Positions 1-13,809 of a stretch of DNA of 64,000 nucleotides are shown piece by piece (position 1 is the first letter of the stretch; the number at the start of each line of letters is the position of its first letter). The notes beneath the pieces were generated by a model, which saw only the letters and a list, made by a program, of their open reading frames with translations, did no database searches and was not told the origin of the DNA. The position numbers and the translations under genes were made by a program. Source of the DNA: Stenopsyche tienmushanensis (taxonomy: Eukaryota > Arthropoda > Insecta > Trichoptera > Stenopsychidae); contig WACJ01000113.1 in assembly GCA_008973525.1 (NCBI GenBank), forward strand, positions 186,001 to 250,000, read 5' to 3'.

Positions 1-2858
1 TCATAAAAATAAAATTTTTACAGTTACATTTCTTGGCACAAAATGTGAAACTTCACTGTGCACTGAACTGACTTTTTTAAAAAGAATATGAAATCCTAAG
101 CAAATCTACTTCTGTATGATACAGCCTATGCCTTTTAATAATTAAATAGAAAATGTAGAAAATATTCTAATGTAATATGGTGATGGTGCATTTTCATATT
201 TCACAAATCATAATTAAGATTAGTTTCTATGACTCAAATATTTTCCATTCAACTTAATATCATTTTCATATAGATAAGATTGTTTAGCTATAATAATTAA
301 ATCATCTGAATACTGGAATATATAGCCTTATATAATTTGATTTCTTTAAAAATAAACAATTTATAAGATCATTCCGATCGTTATTCAGTATTTTCAGTGT
401 GTTAAGCACAAACCGCCTCTCTTATGGATTATATATTGAAGCTATTACCTAGAATTTAGTAGTTATTTGAAAAAATCTTTCCAATTGTATTGACAATTCA
501 TAAATTTTAAGAAAATAATTGGGGTTTACCGTCATTGTTGTCTTCTTATAATTGAATAGCATTAATATTGTTCTGTAATATATGATTACAGATGATCACA
601 AAAATGAATTAGGGTAGCATTTGAATGAAAGGACTATCATATCATCTTTTTATAATTATTTTTGTAAGAAATTCTTCTATATTTTTCATAAGTTCGATTA
701 AATCCTAATACAAATTTCACAGATTGAAAACAATCCATCATTTAAACATATTTTTGCTTCTCTGATAATGTAAATTATCTGTTATTTTAAAGGAGGGTGT
801 AGGAATATTTAGATAGGGTATGAAATATGAAAATAATAATATTTCAAATAAGCAATGAATATTTGACTGTGAAAAGAAATATTATTGCTTTAAAAATATA
901 TATCAAAATCCAAGCAGTCTCTCCAAAATATCTATCTATAACTATAATTGTTGTGATTTTTATCTTTTGTAACACTTGTTTGTAATTATATTATGTATAT
1001 CAAAAATCATTGTAGAAATCATAATATAATTATTCAACTTACAATATTTTAATAATTTGGTAACGTGGTTGATTCATATTAAATCACAATAGATGTGCAT
1101 ATTCATATATTACTTGATATTTAATATATTATACAAACAGCATTATTCAAATTATTATATATCATCATAACACCACTTCGCCAAAAAAAATCTTATGCAA
1201 ACCAAAAATTATATTAATTTTTGCTATATTGCAATGAATGAATATTATTTAAGAAAATGAGTATTTTCTTCAAATTTTCTCATATGAAAATATTTTCTAT
1301 CATTGTGTTCAGAATATTACGAGCACACAGTGTGATGTACACATAAATTCATGTTAATATAATCAATAAGAATATCCAATAATTTATATATGTTGAAAAA
1401 ATTTTCTAAGAGCTCTTTACATCATGTATGTTTAAGATAGCATAGGTAGATAAATCACACAAAAAAACACAACATAGTTATACAATTCCTTACGATGCAA
1501 AATAAGTGCATGTGAACTGTTGTTTCAATATAAATAAATTAAAATACGTGTTAGCAAGTTGAATAAGGGGTTCATCGTTGTACAGTTGAAAGTTTATATA
1601 ATCATGATAAATTCTCATTTTGGATATATACTAAATAGGTTTTTAATAAATTGGTAATTTGGTAAAGTATTTTTAAATAACATTATCTTCGTCGATTTCT
1701 AAAATTTTCCTAAAATTAATAATGTAAACTTGCAGCATTTAAGTTCGTGAAAATAAATAATTGTAAAATTATACATATATATGTATTAAGATTGCATAAA
1801 ATATAAATGATGCACATATAAATAAAAATAAATTTGCCATAAAGATTTATGTATACCATTTAAAATTAAAGTTTGTGTTAAATTGGATGCAGCCGCAATG
1901 TTGCATTGTGCTCATGTGTTCTGTAAATGTAAGTGTGCAAATTTCATGCCAACAATGCTTTTTAACTCATAGCCCATAATTTTCATGTTGAAGTTAAAAT
2001 GAAATCATATCGCCTTTAAACATTGTTAACATTTGAAACAGTTAGCTAGTGTTAACTTTCTAGTGAAATGGACACAAATCCAGAGTAGCATTAAAAATAT
2101 ATCATTGTACATTTTTATAATACTTAGCTTTGATATAAAATTGTAATATTGATAGTTATTTTTAAAATAATTCTATCCACTCTTTAATGTACAACTATTA
2201 TATATGATTTTGTAAATCAAGGATTATATTGAAAATATTAAAACAAAAAAGAAAAACAATCTATAAGGAATACTTTTCATTTTTCTCTTGTAACGTCATT
2301 ACAATTATAAATAAATTAACTAATAAATTAACCCCTTGCGATACCACAAATATGTCTCAACCATATTGCGTAAAATATAAACACCATAAAATCCCCAGCG
2401 TTTATCGGGTCCTTGTATGTATCGCAAAATACAAAAACTTCTGCATTTAATGAAAAAAATGTATAGTTCACATATTTATTCACAATTTTATCTTAAAACT
2501 TTACTCAGACGTGTTAAACTCCATTAACATTTAGGGATTTAAAGTATTCATTTACAAAAAACGTTGATGCACAAATTTTTTTTAGGCATGAACATACAAT
2601 CATAGAAGCATATTTATGTATATGTTATTATGTTTGTATGAATGTGTATATCAAAAACAATACTCAAATGTGTTGAATATCGCTTTAGTTGAACGGAATA
2701 ATGTGTTTAGATGAAAAATAAATGTGTATAATATTATTTTATTCTGTGATATATTTTGTATTTTTTTAATAACTATAAAAGAATAATAGTATTGTTTAAA
2801 TAGACGCAAACAATAAATTTGTTAATTTTGTATTAAAAAAGTAGAAAAAACTTGGTGC
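1..2858. other. A+T-rich non-coding stretch
   Basis: I see no gene, RNA or repeat that I can support here. The sequence is very A+T-rich, with short homopolymer runs and only short chance open frames such as 2229-2450, which has no recognisable motif and no coding-like base composition. Confidence 0.6.
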
Positions 2859-2860
2859 TA

Positions 2861-3119
2861 CTATAGTTCGTATAGTCTACTGCCCTTAACAGGATCTACC
2901 TATTTGACCTTAGATTCTAAAATGAATGAGAATACCAATGAAATTTAAATGTTTAATGTCGTAGGTTTTATAACCAGAACAAACTCGCTGTATCTAATGA
3001 ACAATTTAATAAATATATTATATATAATTATATCTTATAAGATATCAATTTAAACCACTATGAAGTACTGGTTTTAAACTTCTGAAAGCCTGTAATAGGC
3101 GGTAGACTACATACTATAG
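2861..3119. mobile_element. MITE with ~35-bp TIRs and TA duplication
   Basis: The left end begins CTATAGTTCGTATAGTCTAC. The reverse complement of the right end reads CTATAGTATGTAGTCTACCG, and similarity continues inward for about 35 bases. A TA dinucleotide flanks both ends (2859-2860 and 3120-3121), as expected for Tc1/mariner-type insertion. The 259-bp interior has no coding capacity, so this is a non-autonomous element. The family name is unknown to me. Confidence 0.75.
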
Positions 3120-3121
3120 TA

Positions 3122-6100
3122 TAAATGTACCTTAAAACTACTTTGATGATAAGTTAAGAAACTGAACACAATCAAATTAAATTTTTTACTATTAAAGTTA
3201 TATTTTACTTCAAATAATATCATTTTGATATAGCAAAAGGCTATCCTTGAAAAATTGTTTCCAATGTTTATTAAACGATGGAAAAATATTCCGTTAAACT
3301 AGATCATATCAAGCTACTAGGGAATCATTAGAAAGCATCTCTTGGTGAGGACCAATGTCTAAATGAAGAGTTGTAACTATATTGATAGATGATCACAGTT
3401 GTATTTAGAAACTTTAAGATGATAAATGTTAAAATGTATCAAATAATAAAAATATGTTTGTATTACATGAAAATGTTTATGTTTATGACTGTTAAAACCC
3501 AATTATATGTCAGTGTTATTGTGTATATACAAATATATAAATGTGGCTGATGAATAACGTCCATGTTTGTAATTATTGCATCTTTCTGGGTATTTTTTCA
3601 ACATAAGCAGCAGCTGCTGTATGTAAATTTTTTTGCGCACACTCGCCATAGTTTCATAAGATAACATTCTCAGAGCATACTGATGAAACACTCCTGACAA
3701 TACAACTAATGATATAATATATCAAGTATTGTAGTTTCGCGGCGTCATTGTATTTATAGAATACCGTTATAATGTTTTCTTTCAATCTTATATATATTAT
3801 ATATAATAAATACGTTAAATTGATATGTTTTATTAAAAATACTTTGTAATCTTAATTTGTTTATATTTTTTTACACTCAATTGAATAACATGAGTTTTAA
3901 ATATCAAATGGGAACATGAAAATAGTTATTTCGTTCACATAGTTTGTTTTTATGATAATAAATGGTTGATAAATATCCCGTTATAATTAAGAAGTTTAAA
4001 ACTTTGAATACAAAGACAAATTTTATAAAATTTTGCATCTTTGTTGTTTAAAATTATTTTTTAATAATAAATTCAATTTTTAATGTTTCTTCCCTTTTAC
4101 ATTAGTCATTGTCATCACATACTAATGTTACAATTGGTAGTTTATAAACTATGTTCAGTGAATATAAGAAATTCAAATTGACCAAATACTTACTACGTAT
4201 GTTGAAATAACTTGTGAAATAATTTTATTGTAACTGTGATACTTGATTTGTTGTACTGCCTGTAAATATATGCCATGAACGTTTTTTTCTCAATATTTTA
4301 TTATATTTTCTCACAACCACTTTTCCAAAATTCCTTCCAGCTTTCATATAAAACATATGTACAAATGAAATATAATATAAGATACATACATTTAAATTCA
4401 AAATTATGCAATACAAAGTACACGAAGAACATGTCAGTTCTTTATTAACCCCGATAATAGTTAATATATGCATTATCATGCAATTATTTTATTAATAAAA
4501 GCATTAAAAAAAGGCATCATGACTTAATATTTTAATAAATAGATTAAATTCAAAATACCAAAAAACATGAATATAAAAATATATTAAAATGTATATATCA
4601 GAATCAAATATTTAAACAAAGCATTTATTCTTAAAAAAATATTTTCACACTACTGAAAGGTAGCTGTAGAGATAAGAAACTAATAAAAACTATTTGGCTT
4701 AAAAACAATGTTCTAAACAAGAGATTTTGACAAATGACAGTTTAACGCGAATGGATTGCCATATCAAATAATTATTTCAAACGAATTTATAGAAAATTTC
4801 CTTAAATTTTTCATATATTTTATATTGATTCTTACTAATATTTTAACTGTATTAATCTCTCTAAGAAAAAAATATGACCACTTAATTGTCTAAAATTAAG
4901 TGGTAATATAATTATCTAAAATTTTAAGTCTTATTTATAAACGAAAATATAATAATTTAGCCAAAAAAAAATAAAGAATTATTTCTTAAGATTTCCTTTA
5001 CAACATTTTAATATTTAAAGTATTTAGTAAACCAGTTCTAAAATTATTATAACAAAATGAATCAATTCGCAATTAATCGATCACTAAATAAATTTATTGA
5101 AATTTATTTTATTCAATATACACATCTAAATTATTTTTTTATAGTAATTGTTGATTCATATTTAATATGTATTTCATAATTTAGTAATTAAATTCTATAG
5201 ATTTTTAAATGATCATTATCAATTAGTTATACGTAGAAAATAAAGTCGGTAATGGTTACTGAAAAAGTAAGTGGCAACTATACACTACATTTTTTTTTAA
5301 ATTATATTTTTTTGAAACATGTGTTATTTTTTACCTGGATTTTTAGAAAAGTAAAATTAAGTATTCTCTTTACAAAATCGGGAAATCGTATATTAAATCG
5401 AAATGTCAGGGTATTAAATATTTTCAAGATGGCAACATTGTATCATACGTCACTTGATAAAAGACAGTCAATATGTTTTCTTGTCAATTTTGTATTTTTA
5501 CACATAAATTTAATAAATAAATTTATGGTAAAAATATTTTATTTCGTGAATTCATAATTCAAATTTGAATAATATTTCTGGCGTTTAATAGTCACATAGC
5601 AACCAAATATCCTCTTTTACAAACTTATTTCTTACAATTTATTATATACTTTTAAAGATTAAACATGGCATATGCTCCCATGCTATTTTATTAATAAATT
5701 ACCCTTATTGTATCTTTAAGGTGTGCTTAATTTTGCTGTAATTTTATGAACCTTTTGTACAAGTTGTGTTTGGTTTGATAGAACAAATCTAAAAATATTT
5801 ATTTTTTCATTTATAATCTGTTTTTCTAATATATAAAATCTAGTGTATTTAGAACTTAAAATAGAATATGTATTTATGAAAATATTATATTTTTGATGAT
5901 TTCTAGATGGAGATGATTCTAGATGATTTTGATGGTGGTTTTATATATGTTAGCTCGACTTGTCAGAAATGGAGTGGAGTGTGTTCACAAAAGTGGAATA
6001 CACAAAATCTTCTAATTCTATTTCATAACTTATCAATACATTTCCATTCTGGAAATCGAAAATAAAACGATCAAGATTTTAATAGTGATATAGATTTTGA

Positions 6101-6580
6101 GACATTAAATTTCAACCTAACTGATGTGAACATTACTGTAGAAAAAAATGTCGATACATATGGTCTTTCAGATGATTTTGATGTGAGAAAATAAATTATT
6201 AGTCACAAAAGAACTTTGAATGGACTTTCTATTCATGTTTATATAATTCTGAATGTAAATAATATAAATTTACCCACAAGTTTCATAAATATGTTTTTTA
6301 CATATAAAAAATCATGGAATGTTTAGTTTCATTTGTTTAGGTTTGTTTAAAAAATAATGTATGTATTATAGTGATCCAAGCAAGTATGATATCTTGCCTT
6401 GCCTTAAATTCAATTGCAAGCGAAGATCAAAGTAGTGGATTAATTATTCAATGAAAAAAGTAGTATTATATGTACAAAATATAAAAAATAATTTTAATAC
6501 ATACATATATCGGTACGTATGGCGGAGAAAAACTATCAACACGTAATAAATAAATACACTTTGAAATAATGGCTGTATTT
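3122..6580. other. A+T-rich non-coding stretch
   Basis: No supportable gene. Around 6080-6195 (+) there is a short acidic frame reading NSDIDFETLNFNLTDVNITV and ending in TAA. It has no start, no clear splice sites and no family I recognise, so it is not called as a gene. Confidence 0.5.
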
Positions 6581-6719
6581 TTTAAACTACAGTAGGCCCG
6601 TAGTAATTCAGCCCCAGTCTAATACGGTGCCCCCCATAGTTTGTCATCCCAATACAAGAGTAGTACATATGTACGGTGAAGCTTCGTCAATCTAAAAAAT
6701 GCAAGTGTGGTTTTAGACC

Positions 6720-7975
6720 GCCTAAATCATAATTAATATTGGGCCAGGCAAGAGGCAAACTTTCAAAAAAGCTAAACATCCAAAGGTGAAGGAAGTTTTG
6801 TATATGCGATTTCTTCAGGAAAGAAACAGGCATATACCTATTTTTGAGGCCATATTAGCCATGAAAACAAAGTTCTTTTATAAGGGAGATAACAAAAAAG
6901 AAGACTCAAAAGACACTTCAAAAATGTCATGGAATACGTTTGAAGAAATTGCCGCTATGGCTTGTGTTGTCTGTGTCTCACCATTTTCATAATTTTCTGG
7001 ATTACAAGTACTCCTATAAATTAGATATCATCAAAGCAGTATCTATAAAAATATGTTTTCTATTGATAAGTAAATACATGTAATGAAGTTTGCCTTCATA
7101 TAAAACAATATTGGCCATATCTGAAATAGTATTTGTGTTTTTAAAATCAATAAAAATAGGAATATTAATCTTTTCAAGATTTTGTAATGTATTTGAATAA
7201 AAAATGGTCTGTAAATACAGCTTGAATGGGTTAGATTTTGGAAAGTGTAATAATATCATTGTTGGGTTCAAATTTGTATTTACAAAAAGTAATTTGAAAA
7301 AATTTTGCACAGCTCAATGTTGATAAAAAAACAAATACATATTTGTATACAGTAGAACTTCGATTATCCGGATTGTTCAAAATAAAACAAAAAATATATA
7401 ATTTGCTGATTTGCACATGGAGAATTGTGTCCATTTTTGCTCACGTATGTGATGGATTGCATATTACATTACGATGGATTAGGGTGTATTGAAATATTAA
7501 AACGTTTAGATAGAAATCAGATGTTTCGAAATCAGATACTAACAGATGAAAATAATGAAGAAACAGTTATCAGCTTCCACAAGAAAATAAATTTAAAAGA
7601 TTGTTACTACATCGCAGCAGATAGTTGAAATTCTTTAGATGTGTCAAGTGATGTGTAGATCAACTTTTGAAAAGACCATTAGTAAGTTCCAGTAATACGG
7701 TAGAACCTAATATATGAGACATTGCAGAAGCAATAGCACAAATTTCTGAATGCGACGAAGAAAATGTAACCGAGTAGTTAAATTGTGATGCAAACGATCC
7801 AGGATTTCAAATTTTGAATGATGAGGAAATAATTAAAGAAATATATACCTCAGAAGAACAAGGTCAAGAAAACAAAGAAGAGATTTGCGAGGGAAGAGAT
7901 ATTGGTCCTACGCATCCTGAAGCTTTTCAGTGTTTAAATGTAGCTAAGACTAAGTAACAGATGCCTAACTTGCAT
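6720..7975 (+). pseudogene. Tigger/jerky-type pogo transposase relic
   Basis: Two parts of a pogo-group transposase are visible in the same orientation. At 6780-6940 the frame reads VLYMRFLQERNRHIPIFEAI, which fits the CENP-B-type HTH region of Tigger/jerky proteins (WF-x-R-x-x-x-IPI). At 7550-7960 there is a C-terminal part: NLKDCYYIAADS, then, across stops, NCDANDPGFQILNDEEI and GPTHPEAFQCLNVAKTK, a typical jerky/Tigger tail. The catalytic core between them is missing and is replaced by about 500 bp of A+T-rich sequence. A Tigger-like terminus, CAGTAGAACTTCGATTATCC, lies at about 7351. In-frame stops at several normally Trp positions show that the copy is dead. A CAGTAGGCCCG sequence near 6590 may be the left terminus. 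Confidence 0.8.
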
Positions 7976-10900
7976 GAGAGCCTTACTAATTATTACTTAC
8001 TTTTGATTTGTAGGCTATTATTTTCATAACATGGCAATTTGCTTATGTCCCATAGTAATTATATGTATGATCAATTTAGATCTCTATGTAATAATATATT
8101 GATTAACTGTCAAGGAAAGAACTTTACAACCATTCCAAATCTATCAAGTCGAAACCACAAAACGATACTAAAATTCACCACAGATTTAATAAGGACAAAA
8201 ACATTACAAATTCTTTGTAAATACTGAATGGAAAAAACATTTTACATATTTTTCAATATCAGGGACTCTTGAGTGTCTTATAAGATATCACCTATATAGA
8301 AAAAAGATATATTAAACTCCTTGTACTTGGAAATCATTTTAATAAATTTTGTACAACACAATATATCTTTTGGGTACAGATTAAATATGACGAGACTGTG
8401 TTACAAACGCTACATTTGATATGCTTATTCTGATGATTTGTGAGACATTTGCTGATAAAATACTGTATCTCATCATGTATTAATCGATTGAGTTTTGAAT
8501 GGGTACGAGAGCTTTTACATGGTAAAACCATAAAATTTTGACAACTGTAATTATTTATTTGTAAAAAGGTAATAATTTATTATGATTATATATTTTTTAA
8601 ATTAATCATTTAGATACATTTTTTGTCCTATTTGAGATTTTACTCGGTATTTTTAATTAAGTGGATTTTTAGGGCAATTTCATAATGCTTTACATGTTAA
8701 AGTGTTTATTATTGGCTTGGAATTTAAGATGATTTTTTTCTGAGTATATTAAATTTTATCGTTTGATTAGCGCCCACGATGACAATCTAATATAACGATC
8801 GAAAGCAGTCATTTCTTAAAAATTATAGTCATATAGAAACTTTTTACCATAACAGTATTTACTTTATCGGAAAACTTCTGAGCTAAGAGTCGCAAAATTT
8901 TAATCAATTCTAAATCTGCGGCTTTTCATGAACGATTTAAAAGATAAGGATGAAAATTATAAACTTAATTGGGTTTACAATGATCCATTCTAAGGACTCT
9001 CGACAGTTCTTTTTGATACCGAGAATTCTAAAAAGAGCACAAAGAAAAATTCCCTGAGTAAAACTTATATTATCGTTATACCCAAAATTTAATTAAAAAT
9101 ATAATTAGAATGAAACGCTTAACAAATATTTTAAAAATCAATGATCCTGCCATTGAATCATCGAATTTCATTTCTTTATTGCTGTTATATACATTTCAAC
9201 AAAAGTTTATTGACGATTTATTAGTATTGATCTCTCTTTATGAAGAATTTAAGTCACTGAGAGGAATATTATGTATGATAGATTTAAACAAACACGAATT
9301 ACTGTCAAATGTTGGTGTAGAGAGGCTTTGGATTACGGTAATTACAATTTTTATATTTCAAGTTTTTGCTTTTCAAATTAAACCTTTTTTATTTCAAGTT
9401 AAACCATTGGATGTCATATTAAATATTTTATACTCAAAATTAAACGTTGCATTTTTTAAGTAAAATATGTAAAAAATCCAATTACTATGTATACATAAAG
9501 ATGTGTTTAAACTTGGAAAATATGCATGCAAACGGAATGAAGAAGAAAAATGACAGTTGGATGTGAAGATGGCAAGGTGCAGCGTTGCCAACCTAATCGT
9601 TTGGTCCTAACAGATTTATAAGGTTAACAATTCTGATTACCCGTTTTTAACTTGTTTACCGTTTTTAATTTGTATATTTATAATATGTAGAAACATACGT
9701 TGATTATAAATTAATCATATTTTTTAAGCTATTTAAAAATTGGTCGTTTCACATAAAACATAAAAACAATTAAATTATCAAAATGTACTGTAATTTTTAC
9801 CACTTGAATCAATGTATCCAATTTATGTAGCCAGTTTATTAACTGAACAGTAGGGTTTTATGATAAAATAAGATAAGAGTATGAAATGCTTGAAAGGACA
9901 AGTGAGCAAGTCATGTGTTAAGGCGTACGAATAAATAATGAACAGATTATCATGAAATGACACTCGATAGACGTAAAATTATTGAGATAGGTGAAGTTTG
10001 AAAATCAATAAAGTTTTTTAAGCTAATAATCATGAGTATCATAAATAATTTGTTTTCTCGAAAATAAAAATTATTTAAATGAAGATAAAAATATCACATT
10101 GAAATACATTCAATCGTATGATTTTTTACCTACTCCTTGTCAGTTGAATGTTTAAAGAGAGATAAAATTTTAGTTCCCTTTATAAAAAGGGAAGTCAAAG
10201 GATAAGATGGCTAAAAAGAGATTTGCACGGATGACTGCAAAACAATACGCTTCCATTCGTATGGTATGAATGTACATTCAAATATTCCAAATTCCAGCAT
10301 TTATTTTAAGGCATACGGAAAACCTTTAAACATATTATATTTTTTAAATATACTGTGATAAGTTCGTATTTGCCATATTATATAATCATCGATATGTATC
10401 GATTTATGTAATAACCTAAAAATAATGAGGGTTTTTTCTTCCCCTTTAATTGGTTTCTATTGATGACGCGACCCTGTAGCGCAAGACAAGTACTGGCAGG
10501 AGCATAATAGAAAAAAATCCTTTTCGTATTTCTCTTAAATTAATTCCCTTGCTCTTGCCTTGCGGCAAATATTCCTGCGGATGTTACAAAAAATGTGGGG
10601 GGAAACACAAAGGAACAAAATAAAAAAGCTCCTACGTTTCGTAATGATTGCCCAAATAAAAGTCTGTCCCTAGATTATTCACTGCTTTTAGACGAGACCT
10701 ACAACACTGCCGTTTCTCACATCGGGAAGAAACAAACGCTCGGAAGGGTGACAATTTTATGCACAAAATTCTATTTCGCGGAAATTGTAAAACGGACCGT
10801 TAATTTTATTTCCTTTTTGGGCGATATACCGAAAAGAAGAAAAAACACTCTCGTCTTGATAGTAATTTATTTTTAAATGGCATTAAATTGCTTTTATTAC

Positions 10901-11290
10901 TGAATTGATGATATTTTCAGACAAACGGACGTGATAAGCCGTCCATGTTCACGAACGTATTACTGTGGCCATCTTGCACTGATCTTATCTCATTCGAATG
11001 CTATAATTTCTATATAAAAGAAATTTTATAGTACACCAGGGAATACCCGGTATGCGTTGCAATGCCATACGCGCTTAATCATTATTTGAAAAGAAACTCA
11101 GTACGTGGTTTATTGCTTCAGGTCGCGCGTAGCACGAGTCGAAGAGTTGGGATCCAAAAGCATATGCACATTCGCTCTCGTCTCCAAGACCGACTTAACC
11201 ACCGTATTGCGCGCGCATCCTTTCTCTCACCGTCACCACAGCCCTAACTTCATTTCACCAAACCAATATGCGCCAACATGGTGCATTTAT
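7976..11290. other. Non-coding stretch, locally GC-richer at 10440-10870 and 11040-11260
   Basis: No gene is supported. The open frames at 9110-9463 and 10595-10876 (+) lack family motifs and plausible splice contexts. The block at 11040-11100 (GGTATGC..., then CGCGCTTAATCATTATTTGA) resembles 32830-32865 (GGTATGCAATCGCGCTTAGTAATTATTTGAG), which suggests a shared degenerate repeat. Confidence 0.45.
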
Positions 11291-12647
11291 AAACGCTTCT
11301 TAATCTTATGTAGTCTACGAACCCCCTCTTGAGCAAAATTTCTTTCGCGGACCCTCTCTTGAGCAACCGCTGATGTATATAATGTAAAAGATCATGGAAA
11401 TTTGTATTTCAATTCAAAATCAATTTTGAAGATATAACCCAGAGTCGAGTTCTTAAACTATTAAAAGCCGTACAACTAAAAAAGCATCTCTTATATTCTA
11501 TGTAATTTTTACATCAGGTCGAAACGTTTATACGCTCATTTATAAAATAAAAAGTTTGACAATAACAGTCTTTTAATCGTATGGTAGAGAAAAATGCTGT
11601 AAACATCATCTCCAGTTGTCCTAGCACATGTGCTTTGTTCGTTTTTTATGTTTTATAAATCACTTCAATTCTTGACATTGCTATGTATGAGCATGGCTTA
11701 ATGAATTATGTAACCAAATTTAGATACTGCAAGAGTATTAAGAGTAGTAAGAATTATTTATTGAAAGACAGCAATCACAGTATTTGTAATATAAGCTAAA
11801 CAATTTTATTATTTTGATCAACTAGCTTTTAATGAAATTTAAATTTTATAACCAATGATTACTATATCAATCTTTACAGTTTCAAAAGGACTTTCCAGGA
11901 TCACAATTCCAGGATCCCAATTCCAGAATTCCAATCTTCCCGTTTTATATAGACACGTTTTTTTTGCATATTTTCAAAGTTTAGGACTTTAAAAATATAT
12001 CCTTAAAAGGGATTTCCAACAAAATTACAATTATTTACGGAGTTACAGCTTTTTTAGTATAGTTACTAAGCCGGTTTTAACTTTGCTCAAATCTGTAAAC
12101 GTGTTTTTCTTGCAACTACTTTTTTCAACACGGGTGCCATGATATCTCAAGTTTTAATTAACTGATTTACTTCAAAACTTAATAAGAACCTTTCTATATA
12201 CTAACTCTCTACGCTCCTACTAGATTTATGTCACAAATATTTTTCAAACTATTTTTAAAAAAATCAAATCCGTAAAAAAATAAGGCCAAAAAATGACTTT
12301 TTAATAATTTAATGCTATTTTGTGAAAATATATTTTTTTTTATAACCATATCATTATTAATTATTTTTTTTTTAAATGATTAGGAGGGCTAAAATCATGC
12401 CAAGCAGAACATGCTCTTTTTTTACCTCTTACACTTAACCAGCCTATAACTTTGAATCTTTTTGTATATTCTGAAAATGTCAATAATCAGGAAAAAATAA
12501 GGGCAAAAAAAGTTTTCGAAAACAAAATGCTTTCTCTAAGGTAGGGGCTATAAATGTTTTCTGTAAATAATTCAACGAAAATATCTTTTTCAAGTATAGA
12601 TAAATGTTTTGTGTATATTTTCGCGGACCCCAGTTTAACAACTGCTG
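11291..12647. mobile_element. Decayed hAT-like element, same family as 41852-42113
   Basis: The left end (11298-11375) reads TTCTTAATCTTATGTAGTCT and then a phrase like 'cgaaccccctcttgagcaa' followed by a second 'cgcggaccctctcttgagcaa'. This matches the left arm of the short element at 41852. The right end, CGCGGACCCCAGTTTAACAACTGCTG, matches that element's right arm (CGCGGACCCCAATTTAAGAACTGGTG). The spacing is about 1.36 kb against 262 bp, so this could be a longer relative. The interior shows no recognisable transposase. I could not find a convincing 8-bp target duplication, so the outer limits are approximate. Confidence 0.55.
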
Positions 12648-12650
12648 TAT

Positions 12651-13650
12651 TAGACTACGTCTATGTTACTCGCGCAATCCTTAGCAATGAGTGGACGAAG
12701 TTTTATCGCAATCTGATGATATGGCAGCGCATCACATACAAACAAACAGAGATTAATTTTTATATATTAGATAAAATATTTGAATCAGCCAATGATATTA
12801 TTACTTCGGATAGTCAACAATAAAGCAGAAATATTTTTAATAAAGCATGATTCCCATTCATCAAAAGTTTCATTCATGAGTTCCTTGATGCATTTCTAGT
12901 CTCTTATCACCCCAGATCCTTTTTCACAATCTTACATGTAACAAGTTTTCTTAAGCTCAATTGTCAGGTTGTTTTGCGAATCAAGGTGATTAAGACATGA
13001 GAACACGCGTATAAGCATCATCCTTACTGCTTTGAAAAGGTTTTTTTCTTTAATATTGACCTATGTATATAACAGCCTCACGTACTGTTCGGGAGTTGCC
13101 TCATTTTCTGAGTGTACACCATATATTTTTTAGTATTATGTTCGCTTTGTTGTGGGCATCTCATATATAGGATTTTTTTTAAATAATTAATATTTTTCAG
13201 GCACGGATAATCCGCAAACATTATAGACTAAATGTTTGTGGAACATTAAATAATTCACCAACATGAGTATGAAACAAAATTCATTTCTCCAATATAATCT
13301 TTCAGCAACACATATTTTTCGTTTAACAACTTAATCCTTATGGAAATATCCTTTGGACTATTCGCCATACCAGATCACTATTGCTTAATTTTATTTCTTT
13401 GCCGTTCAATAAGCATCTCTAACATAAGATGTGTATACAGTGAGGAAATAGAAAATAATTCGAAGAAATCAGATTTGCACAGGGTTTTGGCAAATATCTT
13501 TATTAGTACGTTTTCATGCAGGAACAGTAAGCCCTTCGGGAACTGCCCTCGAATTTTCTCTTTGATGGCCTCTCGCAAAGAAATAACCGTATTGATTTAA
13601 GTCTATTATGTTATGATAGTATTCTGCGGCATAATTTCCAACTAAATAAG
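12651..13650. other. Non-coding stretch
   Basis: No gene or RNA recognised. The overlapping open frames on both strands at 13340-13600 are mutually exclusive and have no family motifs. Confidence 0.45.
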
Positions 13651-13667
13651 TCCCTTAATAATCCAGA

Positions 13668-13806
13668 AAACTGTTGTCAACAAACCTTTTTTGAAGAGAC
13701 TTGTCACTGGAGATGAAAGTTGGATACTCTATGAGAATATCCAACATAAACGGTCTTGGACCAAGGGTACAGAAGCTTTAACTGTTGCTAAACCTGGCCT
13801 ACATCC
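13668..13806 (+). pseudogene. mariner transposase fragment (first catalytic Asp region)
   Basis: Translation gives FLKRLVTGDESWILYENIQ and then RSWTKGTEALTVAKPGLHP. The TGDESW motif holds the first catalytic Asp of the DD34D mariner triad. The same region is encoded on the opposite strand at about 36990-37120, so this is a second, shorter copy of that family. No terminal repeats are visible and neither end extends far, so it is an isolated fragment. Confidence 0.85.
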
Positions 13807-13809
13807 ATC

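Noticed and set aside
3773..3810. TATATATTATATATAATA runs as TATA boxes or origins
   Set aside because: Such runs are ubiquitous in this A+T-rich window and have no associated start site.
9110..9463. 117-codon open frame on the + strand
   Set aside because: Low-complexity hydrophobic sequence with no recognisable family and no flanking splice sites.
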